DNA of 13,529 nucleotides from Granulosicoccus sp964498925 (lineage in GTDB: Bacteria; Pseudomonadota; Gammaproteobacteria; Granulosicoccales; Granulosicoccaceae), in NCBI GenBank assembly GCA_964498925.1, contig CAZCKD010000087.1:1-13529 (forward strand), written 5' to 3'. The position numbers were made by a program, and so were the translations under genes. Below are positions 6,427 through 13,529 of this stretch, piece after piece. How positions within the stretch are numbered: the first letter of the stretch is position 1; every line of letters begins with the position of its first letter. The notes below the pieces were generated by a model. That model did no database searches. It saw only the letters and a program-made list of their open reading frames with translations, and was not told where the DNA came from.

Positions 6427-7521
6427 TTTCTCAGCTTCTCTGGCACTCACTTTTAAGGCTTCTGCTTCTTGCATAGCATCGTAGGATGGGTCCGTTTCGG
6501 GCCAACCTTGAGCATGCTGCACAACGAGGTCTGATAGAAAAGCGACGTGATCAGGTCGATCATTTAGACAAGGGATGTACTGGAATCTTTCTCCACCATT
6601 CTCTTCAAAGTACTCGCGATTCTCACCGCTAATCTCTTCGATAGTCTCTAGGCAATCAGCTGAAAAAGCGGGACATAAAACATCAATAGACTTGTAACCT
6701 TCGCCAGGTAAGGTCTTCATCGTTTCATCGCAGTAAGGGCGGAGCCATTCTTCGCGACCCACTCTCGATTGAAATACCACTTTGATTTCATGCGCCTCAA
6801 TGCCGAGTTCTTCAGCAAGCAATCTGGAGGTTTTGTGGCATAGACAATGATACGGGTCGCCTGATGTTAGGTATCTTTTTGGAATTCCGTGATATGAGGT
6901 CACCAGAAGATCACCACGGCCGTTCGCAGCCCAGCTCTCGCGGACGGTTGAGGCAAGTGCTTGTATATAGGCGCGGTGGTCGCAGAACTGGTTGATAAAA
7001 CGTAGCTCCGGTATCCAACGAGTCCGTTGCATTCGCTCAGCCACGGCATCGAATACAGAAGCTGTTGTTGTGCCGGAATACTGCGGGTACATGGGTAGAA
7101 CGATCAGCCGTCTCACATTAGATTTTTCCAATTGAGTGATGGCTGAATCGATAGAAGGCTCGCCATATCTCATGCCCAACACCACTTCTACCTGTGTGTT
7201 GAAACGATGTTGAAGTGCTTCTTTTAAGGCGGCTGTTTGGGCCTGGGAGATACTTAGCAGGGGCGAGCCTGTTTCGTCTGACCAGACCTCCCGGTAAGCT
7301 TCAGCACTCTTCGCTGGTCTGACTCGCAAAATGATGCCGTGCAGGATGATGTTCCAGAGCCAGCGAGGCAGTTCGATGATTCGCGGGTCGCTGAGAAATT
7401 GAGCCAGATATTTGCGTACAGCGCGAGTTTCCGGGGCTTGCGGGGTGCCCAGATTAACGACGAGGACACCCAGTTTTTCTGCAGTTCCATGGGTGAATTC
7501 GGGTGTGCCAATATATTTCAT
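6415..7521 (-). CDS. hemH: Ferrochelatase
   Basis: This 368-residue protein inserts Fe2+ into protoporphyrin IX to make protohaem, the last step of the protoporphyrin-dependent haem pathway, in the cytoplasm or at the inner face of the membrane. Diagnostic stretches are LGVLVVNLGTPQAP (about 17-30), VLPMYPQYSGTTTAS (about 141-155), the signature SYHGIPKRY with metal-site His211, GDPYHCLC (221-228), and AFSADCLETIEEI with Glu292 aligned to the conserved catalytic Glu. Length is normal for proteobacterial HemH. The ATG at 7521 fits the family N-terminus, but its ribosome site is weak. The gene is divergent from the transhydrogenase operon and convergent with the hydrolase gene; no other haem genes are in view. 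I see no clear iron-responsive (Fur) box upstream. Confidence 0.97.
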   Translation of the reverse strand: MKYIGTPEFTHGTAEKLGVLVVNLGTPQAPETRAVRKYLAQFLSDPRIIELPRWLWNIILHGIILRVRPAKSAEAYREVWSDETGSPLLSISQAQTAALKEALQHRFNTQVEVVLGMRYGEPSIDSAITQLEKSNVRRLIVLPMYPQYSGTTTASVFDAVAERMQRTRWIPELRFINQFCDHRAYIQALASTVRESWAANGRGDLLVTSYHGIPKRYLTSGDPYHCLCHKTSRLLAEELGIEAHEIKVVFQSRVGREEWLRPYCDETMKTLPGEGYKSIDVLCPAFSADCLETIEEISGENREYFEENGGERFQYIPCLNDRPDHVAFLSDLVVQHAQGWPETDPSYDAMQEAEALKVSAREAEKLLG

Positions 7522-7593
7522 GAGTCAGTGCCCGGTACGCTTTTACGGTGTAGAGTGCTATGTACGCAAAAAAACGAGATTTGGAGTTCATCG

Positions 7594-7614
7594 GCACAGG
7601 TCCTAGGACTGTGC
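7594..7614. promoter_or_regulatory. Interrupted palindrome in the hemH/pntAA divergent region
   Basis: Outer arms GCACA (7594-7598) and TGTGC (7610-7614) flank a perfect 10-base palindrome, GTCCTAGGAC (7600-7609), with one extra G. No T-run follows on either strand, so it is not a terminator. It lies about 75 bp upstream of hemH and about 155 bp upstream of the pntAA TTG, a place suited to an operator controlling one or both genes. Confidence 0.4.
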
Positions 7615-7645
7615 TTCAAATCAGTCGCAAGTTGCCCCAGAGCGG

Positions 7646-7674
7646 TTAAACTGCGATTCTGCGGCTAGTATACC
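7646..7674 (+). promoter_or_regulatory. Possible sigma-70 promoter for the pnt operon
   Basis: TTAAAC (7646-7651) and TATACC (7669-7674) are separated by 17 bases and match the -35 and -10 consensus at 3 and 4 of 6 positions. They would start transcription about 90 bases before the TTG start. The match is weak and placed by eye. Confidence 0.25.
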
Positions 7675-7769
7675 CGCGGCCTGATTGTCACGTAGCCCTC
7701 TTAAAGAAAGCTGGGATGCACGCGTCAGCGCTGACTGCCGCCGGGTGTTTTACACGACAGAGGTTTGTT

Positions 7770-9515
7770 TTGTCACTGATAATTGCTGTTCCTAAAGAAA
7801 GCCTGCCTAGTGAGCGTCGGGTGGCGTTAGACCCGTCTCGGGTTGAGCGGTTGATTCAAAGCGGTGTGCAGGTGCACATTCAGGCCGATTGCGGCCATTC
7901 GGCCAGCTTTCACGACGAGGATTATCACGGCGCTGTCGTCAAAGAGACTTTTGCTGAAGTTGTCGAGGGGGCTGACGTTGTTGTTAAAACGGTCTGTCCC
8001 ACGTTGGAAGAAATCGCATTTCTCCCGAAAGACAGTTTGCTGATTTGCGTCATGTCGGCCTTCCAGCACTTAGAAGAAGTTAATGCTTTGCGAGAGCGGC
8101 ATGTCATCTTGTTGGCTTTGGACCATCTGCCCAGGACTACGCGTGCGCAACCCATGGATGCCCTTTCATCGCAGGCCACAGTGGCAGGCTATAAAGCCGC
8201 CTTGTTGGCGGCTGAGCTATCACCGCGTTTATTTCCGATGTTGACGACCGCGGCAGGTACCATTCGGCCTTCGAGGGTATTGGTCATTGGTGCCGGTGTC
8301 GCTGGTCTGCAGGCTATAGCGACGGCTAAACGCTTAGGCGCACAAGTGGATGCCTATGACATTCGACGCGCGGCCAAAGAACAGATAGAGTCCGTCGGTG
8401 CGCGCATGGTTGATACCGGCGTGGAAGTCGAAGGAGCAGGCGGCTTCGCAAGGGCGCTGCGTAAAGATGAAAAACAAAAACAGCATGATGTGCTTGCTGA
8501 GCATTTAGCCAAGGCACACGTGGTTATCTGCGCAGCTTCTATTCCTGGCAGACGAGCGCCGCGAATCATTACCGAAGATATGGTTGATGGCATGTTGCCT
8601 GAGTCTGTCATCGTCGACATGGCAGCATCCACAGGCGGCAATTGCGAATTGACCCGCATCGGCGAGCACTACATGCACAACGAAACGCTCATCGTCGGGC
8701 CGTTGAATCTACCCAGTCATGGCGCTGTCCATGCCAGCGAGATGTACGCGCGCAACGTTTACAACATGCTTCAGCTCATCATCGTCGATGGCAAAATTGT
8801 GTTGTCAGCCGATGACGAAATTATTGCTGGTTGTGTGCTCCTGCATGATGGTCAGATACACGATGAAGGTACTGCCAAACTGCTTAACGAAGAATGCTTT
8901 CCGTTTGGCGGCGTAGTGCACAGTGCTAATGACTTACTACCCGATCCTACCTCGGGTTGGCTCAGCGATGAGGAAGAAAACGACACTGCAGAGTCTGCGG
9001 AAGTCGCGGTATCCGACAGCGATAATGTCCGCACTGACCCCGATAAAAATACCGGTGCATCGTCATCAATTTCAAACGACATTGATACGAGTGCTTCTAA
9101 AGAGACTGCGTCTATAGGTAGAGCTGACATAGCGTCTGGAAGCGATATGGCTGATCTGGCTATTGCTGATGGTGCTGAGAATGTATCCACAGCGGTGAGC
9201 GATTCTGCTGCTGTCCTAGATGATCCAGGTTATATCGTTGACGAACAGAGTCTTGCTGATCTGCAAAAGTTAGACGGTGTTGATTCAGGCGAAGAGATTA
9301 ACGATGAGCCGCCGGATGACCTGACTTTGATAGAAGGAGTCGGGCCTGCATTACAAGAACGTCTATATGCATTTGGTTATGCTCATTGGCAGGATTTAGC
9401 CAATCTAGATGAAGAATCAACCGAAAAGCTGTCAGTTCAGCTTGAGTTGGATGACCAGATAACCGAGCAGGATTGGGCTGGTCAAGCGAGTAAGTTGTTG
9501 GAGTCAAAGCAATGA
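7770..9515 (+). CDS. pntAA: NAD(P) transhydrogenase subunit alpha-1 with C-terminal helix-hairpin-helix fusion
   Basis: This is the NAD(H)-binding domain I subunit of proton-translocating transhydrogenase. TTG at 7770 is preferred: AGAGG (7759-7763) lies 6 bases upstream and the protein then opens MSLIIAVPKES, as in the family. An in-frame ATG at 7716 would add 18 residues of no family likeness. From TTG it has 581 residues, against about 380 for three-subunit alpha-1 proteins. Catalytic part: about 1-395, with RRVAL near the start, the Rossmann motif GAGVAG (174-179) and YDIR with Asp197. Residues about 396-515 are a Ser/Asp/Glu/Ala-rich, probably disordered linker. Residues about 516-581 form a helix-hairpin-helix module (DDLTLIEGVGPALQERL, then DDQITEQDWAGQASKLL) like the tails of some NuoE proteins. 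The stop overlaps the pntAB start (ATGA), indicating coupled translation. The enzymatic identity is secure; the role of the extension is unknown. Confidence 0.95.
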   Translation: MSLIIAVPKESLPSERRVALDPSRVERLIQSGVQVHIQADCGHSASFHDEDYHGAVVKETFAEVVEGADVVVKTVCPTLEEIAFLPKDSLLICVMSAFQHLEEVNALRERHVILLALDHLPRTTRAQPMDALSSQATVAGYKAALLAAELSPRLFPMLTTAAGTIRPSRVLVIGAGVAGLQAIATAKRLGAQVDAYDIRRAAKEQIESVGARMVDTGVEVEGAGGFARALRKDEKQKQHDVLAEHLAKAHVVICAASIPGRRAPRIITEDMVDGMLPESVIVDMAASTGGNCELTRIGEHYMHNETLIVGPLNLPSHGAVHASEMYARNVYNMLQLIIVDGKIVLSADDEIIAGCVLLHDGQIHDEGTAKLLNEECFPFGGVVHSANDLLPDPTSGWLSDEEENDTAESAEVAVSDSDNVRTDPDKNTGASSSISNDIDTSASKETASIGRADIASGSDMADLAIADGAENVSTAVSDSAAVLDDPGYIVDEQSLADLQKLDGVDSGEEINDEPPDDLTLIEGVGPALQERLYAFGYAHWQDLANLDEESTEKLSVQLELDDQITEQDWAGQASKLLESKQ

Positions 9516-9898
9516 GCAGTGTGAGTGCGCTTTACTTGGTTTTGTTGGCAGGTGTTGCGGGTTATGTATTAATTGCGCGGGTGCCTTCCATCTTGCACAC
9601 ACCCATGATGTCTGGATCCAATTTCATTCATGGGATTGTTCTTGCTGGGACCATGCTTGCATTAGGTGGTGCTGATACAGATCTTGAACGTCTTATTGGT
9701 TTTATTGCGGTTATGGCCGCTGCTGCGAATGTTGTTGGCGGATTTATCATCACTGATCGCATGTTGGCTCTGTTTGATCAATCGTCAAATCGTAAGGGAA
9801 ATTACGCGGGAATGGATCCCCTGTCTTCGGGTGATGGCGACAAGAAAAATCCATCGGCTGGGGCGAGTGAGTCCGCTGGTCAGGATGGCCAATCATGA
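9512..9898 (+). CDS. pntAB: NAD(P) transhydrogenase subunit alpha-2 (membrane)
   Basis: A 128-residue protein supplying the first part of the proton-conducting membrane domain II. Three hydrophobic segments are visible at about 5-23, 37-53 and 60-82. The loop HTPMMSGSN (29-37) and the end GGFIITDRMLALF (76-88) are characteristic of alpha-2. The family usually stops soon after that last segment; here about 40 extra hydrophilic residues follow (Gly/Ser/Asp/Lys-rich), a low-complexity tail. The gene overlaps both neighbours by ATGA, so alpha-1, alpha-2 and beta are almost certainly translated in a coupled way from one mRNA. Confidence 0.95.
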   Translation: MSSVSALYLVLLAGVAGYVLIARVPSILHTPMMSGSNFIHGIVLAGTMLALGGADTDLERLIGFIAVMAAAANVVGGFIITDRMLALFDQSSNRKGNYAGMDPLSSGDGDKKNPSAGASESAGQDGQS

Positions 9899-11283
9899 AT
9901 GATTCAGTGCCATTAGGATTGCAGCTAGCGTGGTTTGTGGCCACGCTGCTTTTTGTAGTAGGTTTGCGTCGATTGAGTTCGCCTATCAATGCGCGTTCGG
10001 GTATTTGGTGTGCAGGCGTTGGCATGGTGATCGCCATTGGCTCTATGTATTTTCATCCTGAGATGCGTGAAAACCAACTTTTAATTTTGGTAGCACTCTC
10101 TCTCGGTGGCGGTATCTCCTTGCTGCATGCTCGACGCATCGATATGACCACGGTTCCGCAAATCATCGCTCTTTATAACGCGTTGGGTGGAATAGCTGCA
10201 GGTGGAATCGCGATGCTGATACTGCTCAATGTGTCGGAGCATGGCCCGCTCGTTAAAACACTCGCGGTTTTAGGTGGTTTAATCGGTTGTATCGCTTTCG
10301 CCGGTAGTTTCTTTGCATTCCTGCGTCTGAGAGGGCACTTCGTCCGGAGGACAGGTTTTGCACAGCGTCAAGTAGCCTACATTGCTAGTGGCTCGCTGGT
10401 GTTGTTGCTTGGTCTCATTCTGGCGGCCTCCTCAACAGCTCATCCAGTGTTGTTGTTTCTTTTCGTTGCTCTTGCCATGTGCTTTGGCGTGCTGATGACT
10501 CTGCCAACGTCAGCAGCTGATATGCCGGTACTTATCTCTCTCTACAATGCGCTTACCGGTTTGGCTGTTGCTTTTGATGGTTTTGTTTTGGAAAACCCAG
10601 CGATGATCGTTGCCGGCACCATTGTTTTTGCAGCGGGGTCACTGTTAACCAGTTTGATGGCTAAGAGCGTTAATAGGCGTCTTAGTGAAATTATGTATTC
10701 CGGCTTTGGAATCTCTGACGAGATGCTGTCACGTTCTCAGGCGAAAGATCATGTCAATACGATTGACTCGCGCGATGCTGCGGTAGACATGGCTTATGCA
10801 GGCAGAGTCGTTATTGTTCCCGGCTACGGGATGGCAACCGCACAAGCACAACACAAACTCAGAGAATTGACCCAATTGCTCGAAGAGCGCGGTGTCCAAA
10901 CCAATTTTGCCATCCATCCTGTGGCGGGTCGAATGCCCGGCCACATGAATGTGCTGTTGGCTGAAGCAGGTGTGCCCTACGAAAAAATAAAAGACCTCAG
11001 TGACATTAACGCAGAATTTTCGCAGGTGGATGTTGTGTTGGTTGTGGGTGCCAACGACATCGTTAATCTCGCGGCTAGGGATGACGCTGATTCACCGCTC
11101 TATGGCATGCCGGTTCTGGATGTCGATCAGGCGAAGCGCGTTATTGTTCTTAAGCGAGGTGATGGTACTGGCTATGCCGGTGTCGAGAATCCTTTATTGT
11201 TCTCACCGGTCACGCGGGTCTTGTTTGGTAATGCTAGAGACTCGGTGCAGAACCTTATCCTTGCTATCAAGGGGCTGGAGTAA
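9895..11283 (+). CDS. pntB: NAD(P) transhydrogenase subunit beta
   Basis: This 462-residue subunit combines most of membrane domain II with the NADP(H)-binding domain III. Using the proton gradient, the complex drives NADH + NADP+ to NAD+ + NADPH at the inner membrane. The N-terminal about 255 residues hold roughly eight or nine hydrophobic segments, including DMTTVPQIIALYNALGG and ADMPVLISLYNALTG (Asp209 and Asn218 align with E. coli Asp213 and Asn222, implicated in proton transfer). Domain III (about 290-462) contains PGYGMATAQAQ, HPVAGRMPGHMNVLLAEAGV, GANDIVN and KRGDGTGYAGVENPL. Against the E. coli sequence as I recall it, NPAA is NLAA and KRSM is KRGD. The position of E. coli His91 is Tyr94, followed by Asn95. 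These look like lineage variants, not inactivation. No strong terminator follows. Confidence 0.97.
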   Translation: MNDSVPLGLQLAWFVATLLFVVGLRRLSSPINARSGIWCAGVGMVIAIGSMYFHPEMRENQLLILVALSLGGGISLLHARRIDMTTVPQIIALYNALGGIAAGGIAMLILLNVSEHGPLVKTLAVLGGLIGCIAFAGSFFAFLRLRGHFVRRTGFAQRQVAYIASGSLVLLLGLILAASSTAHPVLLFLFVALAMCFGVLMTLPTSAADMPVLISLYNALTGLAVAFDGFVLENPAMIVAGTIVFAAGSLLTSLMAKSVNRRLSEIMYSGFGISDEMLSRSQAKDHVNTIDSRDAAVDMAYAGRVVIVPGYGMATAQAQHKLRELTQLLEERGVQTNFAIHPVAGRMPGHMNVLLAEAGVPYEKIKDLSDINAEFSQVDVVLVVGANDIVNLAARDDADSPLYGMPVLDVDQAKRVIVLKRGDGTGYAGVENPLLFSPVTRVLFGNARDSVQNLILAIKGLE

Positions 11284-11754
11284 TCCTACCGGCCCAATAG
11301 GTTATTTTTGTCAAAGCCATCTTCGAGTTTTGGTGGTGAAAAACAGCCTTAAGCACCTCAAATGGGTTCGATAAAAAGTATGTAAGTGGCGGTTTTATGT
11401 CGAAAAATCGGTTTCTGACACTGTGTAATTCTGTTCACATATTCTGTCTTATGCACAACGATGAAAAGCCATTGATTCGGCCATTAAATTGGTGTAATAA
11501 AAAGCGACTCTACTTAATGTAGGTGTTGTAACTACTTGATAAATAAATATATATCTGAATCTCATCGTAAACCAGCGATTTCGAGGTTTTTTTGGCAAGC
11601 AAGAGTGTCCTTAGAAAATGTTGAGGTTTTCCACAAACTTATCCACAGTTGCTTGTGAGTTCTTTTCAGATTCATGCCGTCTTTAATAGATAAACACGAA
11701 GACCGTTTCGGCTATAGACTCGTGCTCGTCAGATTTTCGGCTAACTGAGTCCCT
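11284..11754. other. 471-bp intergenic region between pntB and priA with DnaA-box-like sites
   Basis: The gap is AT-rich, with its lowest GC at about 11538-11556 (TAAATAAATATATAT). It holds three DnaA-box-like nonamers on the plus strand, listed separately. A weak CCTA/TAGG hairpin followed by ATTTTT just after the pntB stop (11285-11311) might end the operon transcript. No GATC site, tRNA or convincing ORF is present. The priA promoter must lie near the right end, but I cannot place it reliably. Confidence 0.5.
11449..11647 (+). promoter_or_regulatory. Cluster of DnaA-box-like sites
   Basis: TTATGCACA (11449-11457) and TTATCCACA (11639-11647) fit the DnaA-box consensus TTATNCACA exactly; TTTTCCACA (11627-11635) differs at one position. 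The last two start 12 bp apart in the same orientation, about one helical turn. An AT-rich stretch lies between the first box and the pair. This is either a DnaA-regulated promoter for priA or part of a replication origin. No dnaA, dnaN or mnmG gene is adjacent to support an origin directly. Confidence 0.5.
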
Positions 11755-13529
11755 ATGAGCCGCCTAGTCCAAGTTGCTGTACCGTCTCCCCTGTATGGCC
11801 TGTTTGACTATCAGTGGAAGCAGCAAGGGGAAATCGTCCCCGGAATTCGAGTATCGGTGCCGTTCGGTCGTCGTTCGGTCGTGGGGTTGGTGATCGGGGA
11901 GATTCAGAAGACAGAAGTGCCCTCGAACAAATTACGCCCTGTGTACAAAATTCTGGATACGAAACCGGCTATCCCGGCCGATTTGCTCTCGCTGCTGGAA
12001 TGGGCCAGTCGTTACTATCACCATCCCTTGGGGGAAGTGCTCAGTTCTGCATTGCCCGTTGCGCTGCGTCAGGGCAAGCCGGCTGAGTTGGCTGAGCAGG
12101 AATGCTTCCGATGGATCTCAGAAAGCTCTTCTGAAAACGAGACTATAAAGAAGAGCGCCGCTGTTCAGCAGCGCTTGCTCGATTATCTTCAGCAACGAGA
12201 AGGTCAGGTTGCAACGGCTGCTGCGCTTAGGCAGATCAGTCCGCGTTGGCGAACGTCCCTTAAGCCGCTTATTGAGCGAGGGCTTGTTAGCGCTGAAACC
12301 TACACAGAGATACCCGCAAACACCGCGATTGGCGCTAAGCCTGAATTACTGGATGAGCAGGCTACGGCGGTTGCAGCAATCCAGGAAAGCCTGGGATCAT
12401 TCAAAGGTTTTTTGCTTAACGGCGTAACCGGTAGCGGTAAGACAGAAGTTTATTTACGGTGCATTGAAGCGGCGGTCAGTCAGGGACGTCAGGCCTTGGT
12501 GCTGGTGCCGGAAATATCCTTGACACCGCAGCTTATGTCTCGATTTGAGCAGCGACTGAGCGGTTGTCTGGTCAGTCTGCACTCCGGCTTGAACGATAGC
12601 GAGAGATTGCAGAACTGGTTGTATGCGTCGCACGGGCATGCCGATGTTGTGATCGGCACACGCTCATCCATCCTTGCCCCGCTGCCTCGTCTTGGGTTGA
12701 TCATTGTGGACGAGGAGCATGATGGATCTCTTAAGCAGCAAGATGGATTTCGTTATCACGCAAGAGATCTTGCCTTAATGAGAGCCAGAGATTGCGTCTG
12801 CCCAATCGTTCTTGGTACCGCTACACCGTCTTTCGAAAGTCTAAACAATGCGAAAAGCGGACGGATTGAAGAGTTATTGTTGACACAACGTGCCGGTGAT
12901 GCCGTGCCTCCTACTTTGTCCCTGCTGGATATTCGACGGAGGAAGTTGGTCGAAGGAATGAGTGATCGACTGATTGATCAAATTCGATCGCATCTAGATG
13001 CAGACGGACAGGCGTTGGTCTTTATTAATAGACGCGGATTCTCTCCCACACTTCTGTGCAATGACTGTGGAGCTGCGGCGGATTGTCGTCGATGTGATGC
13101 TCATATGACCGTTCACGTCAGGTCCGGTCAGTTGCGCTGTCATCACTGCGGTTCTGAGCGTCGATTGCCTGAAACCTGCGACGAGTGCGCATCGCCTAAT
13201 CTGGATCGTGTTGGTTATGGTACTGAGCGCATCAGTGATGCATTAATGGAAATTTTTCCTGATGTGCCACTGGCCAGGATTGATAGAGACAGTACAAGGC
13301 GCAAGGGTGCTCTTGAGGAGCAACTCGAAAAAGCTGTGAGCGGCGATGCCCGACTCCTTGTCGGGACGCAGATGCTCGCGAAGGGTCATCATTTTCCGAA
13401 GCTGACACTTGTTTGTATTCTGGATGCTGACAGGGGATTGTTTGGTACAGATTTTCGATCACTGGAGCATATGTCGCAGCTAATTTTGCAAGTTGCTGGA
13501 CGAGCTGGACGTGAGGTCCGCAAGGGAAC
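11755..13529 (+). CDS. priA: Primosomal replication-restart helicase PriA (C-terminus beyond window)
   Basis: The frame is open from ATG 11755 to the right edge (591 codons seen; the family is about 730), so only the end is missing. PriA is the superfamily 2 DNA helicase that recognises stalled forks and D-loops and reloads the replicative helicase. The N-terminus (VAVPSPLYGLFDY, VPGIRVSVPFGRR) matches its DNA-binding domain. Helicase motifs are Walker A GVTGSGKT (223-230), DEEH (319-322) and GTATPS. A zinc-binding insertion carries all eight expected Cys: 435, 438, 444, 447, 462, 465, 475 and 478. Further motifs are VGTQMLAKGHHFPKLTLV and LILQVAGRAGR. The ribosome site is weak (GAG 5 bases before ATG), but the N-terminus aligns well. 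It follows a gap with DnaA-box-like sites. No frameshift is seen. Confidence 0.97.
   Translation, partial: MSRLVQVAVPSPLYGLFDYQWKQQGEIVPGIRVSVPFGRRSVVGLVIGEIQKTEVPSNKLRPVYKILDTKPAIPADLLSLLEWASRYYHHPLGEVLSSALPVALRQGKPAELAEQECFRWISESSSENETIKKSAAVQQRLLDYLQQREGQVATAAALRQISPRWRTSLKPLIERGLVSAETYTEIPANTAIGAKPELLDEQATAVAAIQESLGSFKGFLLNGVTGSGKTEVYLRCIEAAVSQGRQALVLVPEISLTPQLMSRFEQRLSGCLVSLHSGLNDSERLQNWLYASHGHADVVIGTRSSILAPLPRLGLIIVDEEHDGSLKQQDGFRYHARDLALMRARDCVCPIVLGTATPSFESLNNAKSGRIEELLLTQRAGDAVPPTLSLLDIRRRKLVEGMSDRLIDQIRSHLDADGQALVFINRRGFSPTLLCNDCGAAADCRRCDAHMTVHVRSGQLRCHHCGSERRLPETCDECASPNLDRVGYGTERISDALMEIFPDVPLARIDRDSTRRKGALEEQLEKAVSGDARLLVGTQMLAKGHHFPKLTLVCILDADRGLFGTDFRSLEHMSQLILQVAGRAGREVRKG

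Noticed and set aside
11285..11311. Terminator after pntB
   Set aside because: Only a 4-bp CCTA/TAGG stem with a following mismatch; too weak to call, although a T-run follows.
11000..11374. 124-codon plus-strand ORF overlapping the end of pntB
   Set aside because: Out-of-frame shadow of the conserved NADP-binding domain, extending into noncoding DNA without its own start signals.

Overview
The window looks like chromosomal DNA of a free-living, probably marine or aquatic, gammaproteobacterium-like organism. The grounds are the resemblance of HemH, PriA and the three-subunit transhydrogenase to proteobacterial proteins, many acidic proteins, and mixed moderate GC with no phage or transposon genes. 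Genus-level placement is not possible from the sequence alone. Eight of the nine protein genes can be assigned at least to a family or fold; the ninth is the left-edge DUF937-like protein. Two genes run off the ends: the left-edge gene and priA at the right.

Layout. 1-1123 (-): DUF937-like membrane protein with an Ala-rich coiled coil, cut by the left edge. 1124-1567: gap with eleven tandem copies of TGTTC and a terminator for the next gene. 1568-2710 (-): RTX-like calcium-binding protein with an unusually regular 18-residue repeat. 2711-3249: long divergent regulatory gap with palindromes. 3250-6426 (+): three closely spaced genes, namely a lipoprotein with Asp-rich calcium-binding repeats and a peptidoglycan-binding domain, a membrane-anchored HEAT-repeat protein, and a family VIII esterase/beta-lactamase-like serine hydrolase. 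6415-7521 (-): ferrochelatase HemH, convergent with and overlapping the hydrolase gene by 12 bp. 7770-11283 (+): pntAA-pntAB-pntB, the proton-translocating transhydrogenase, joined by two ATGA overlaps. 11284-11754: gap with DnaA-box-like sites. 11755-13529 (+): priA, cut by the right edge.

How the genes fit together. The left half reads as a cell-envelope neighbourhood: two divergently transcribed calcium-binding proteins, a peptidoglycan-binding lipoprotein and a tethered HEAT scaffold. The right half is housekeeping: haem synthesis, NADPH supply and replication restart. The most unusual item is the transhydrogenase alpha-1 subunit, which carries a long acidic linker and a C-terminal helix-hairpin-helix module resembling the tail of some NuoE (complex I) subunits. 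Also worth a second look are the TGTTC tract, the asymmetric RTX roll, and the DnaA-box cluster ahead of priA.
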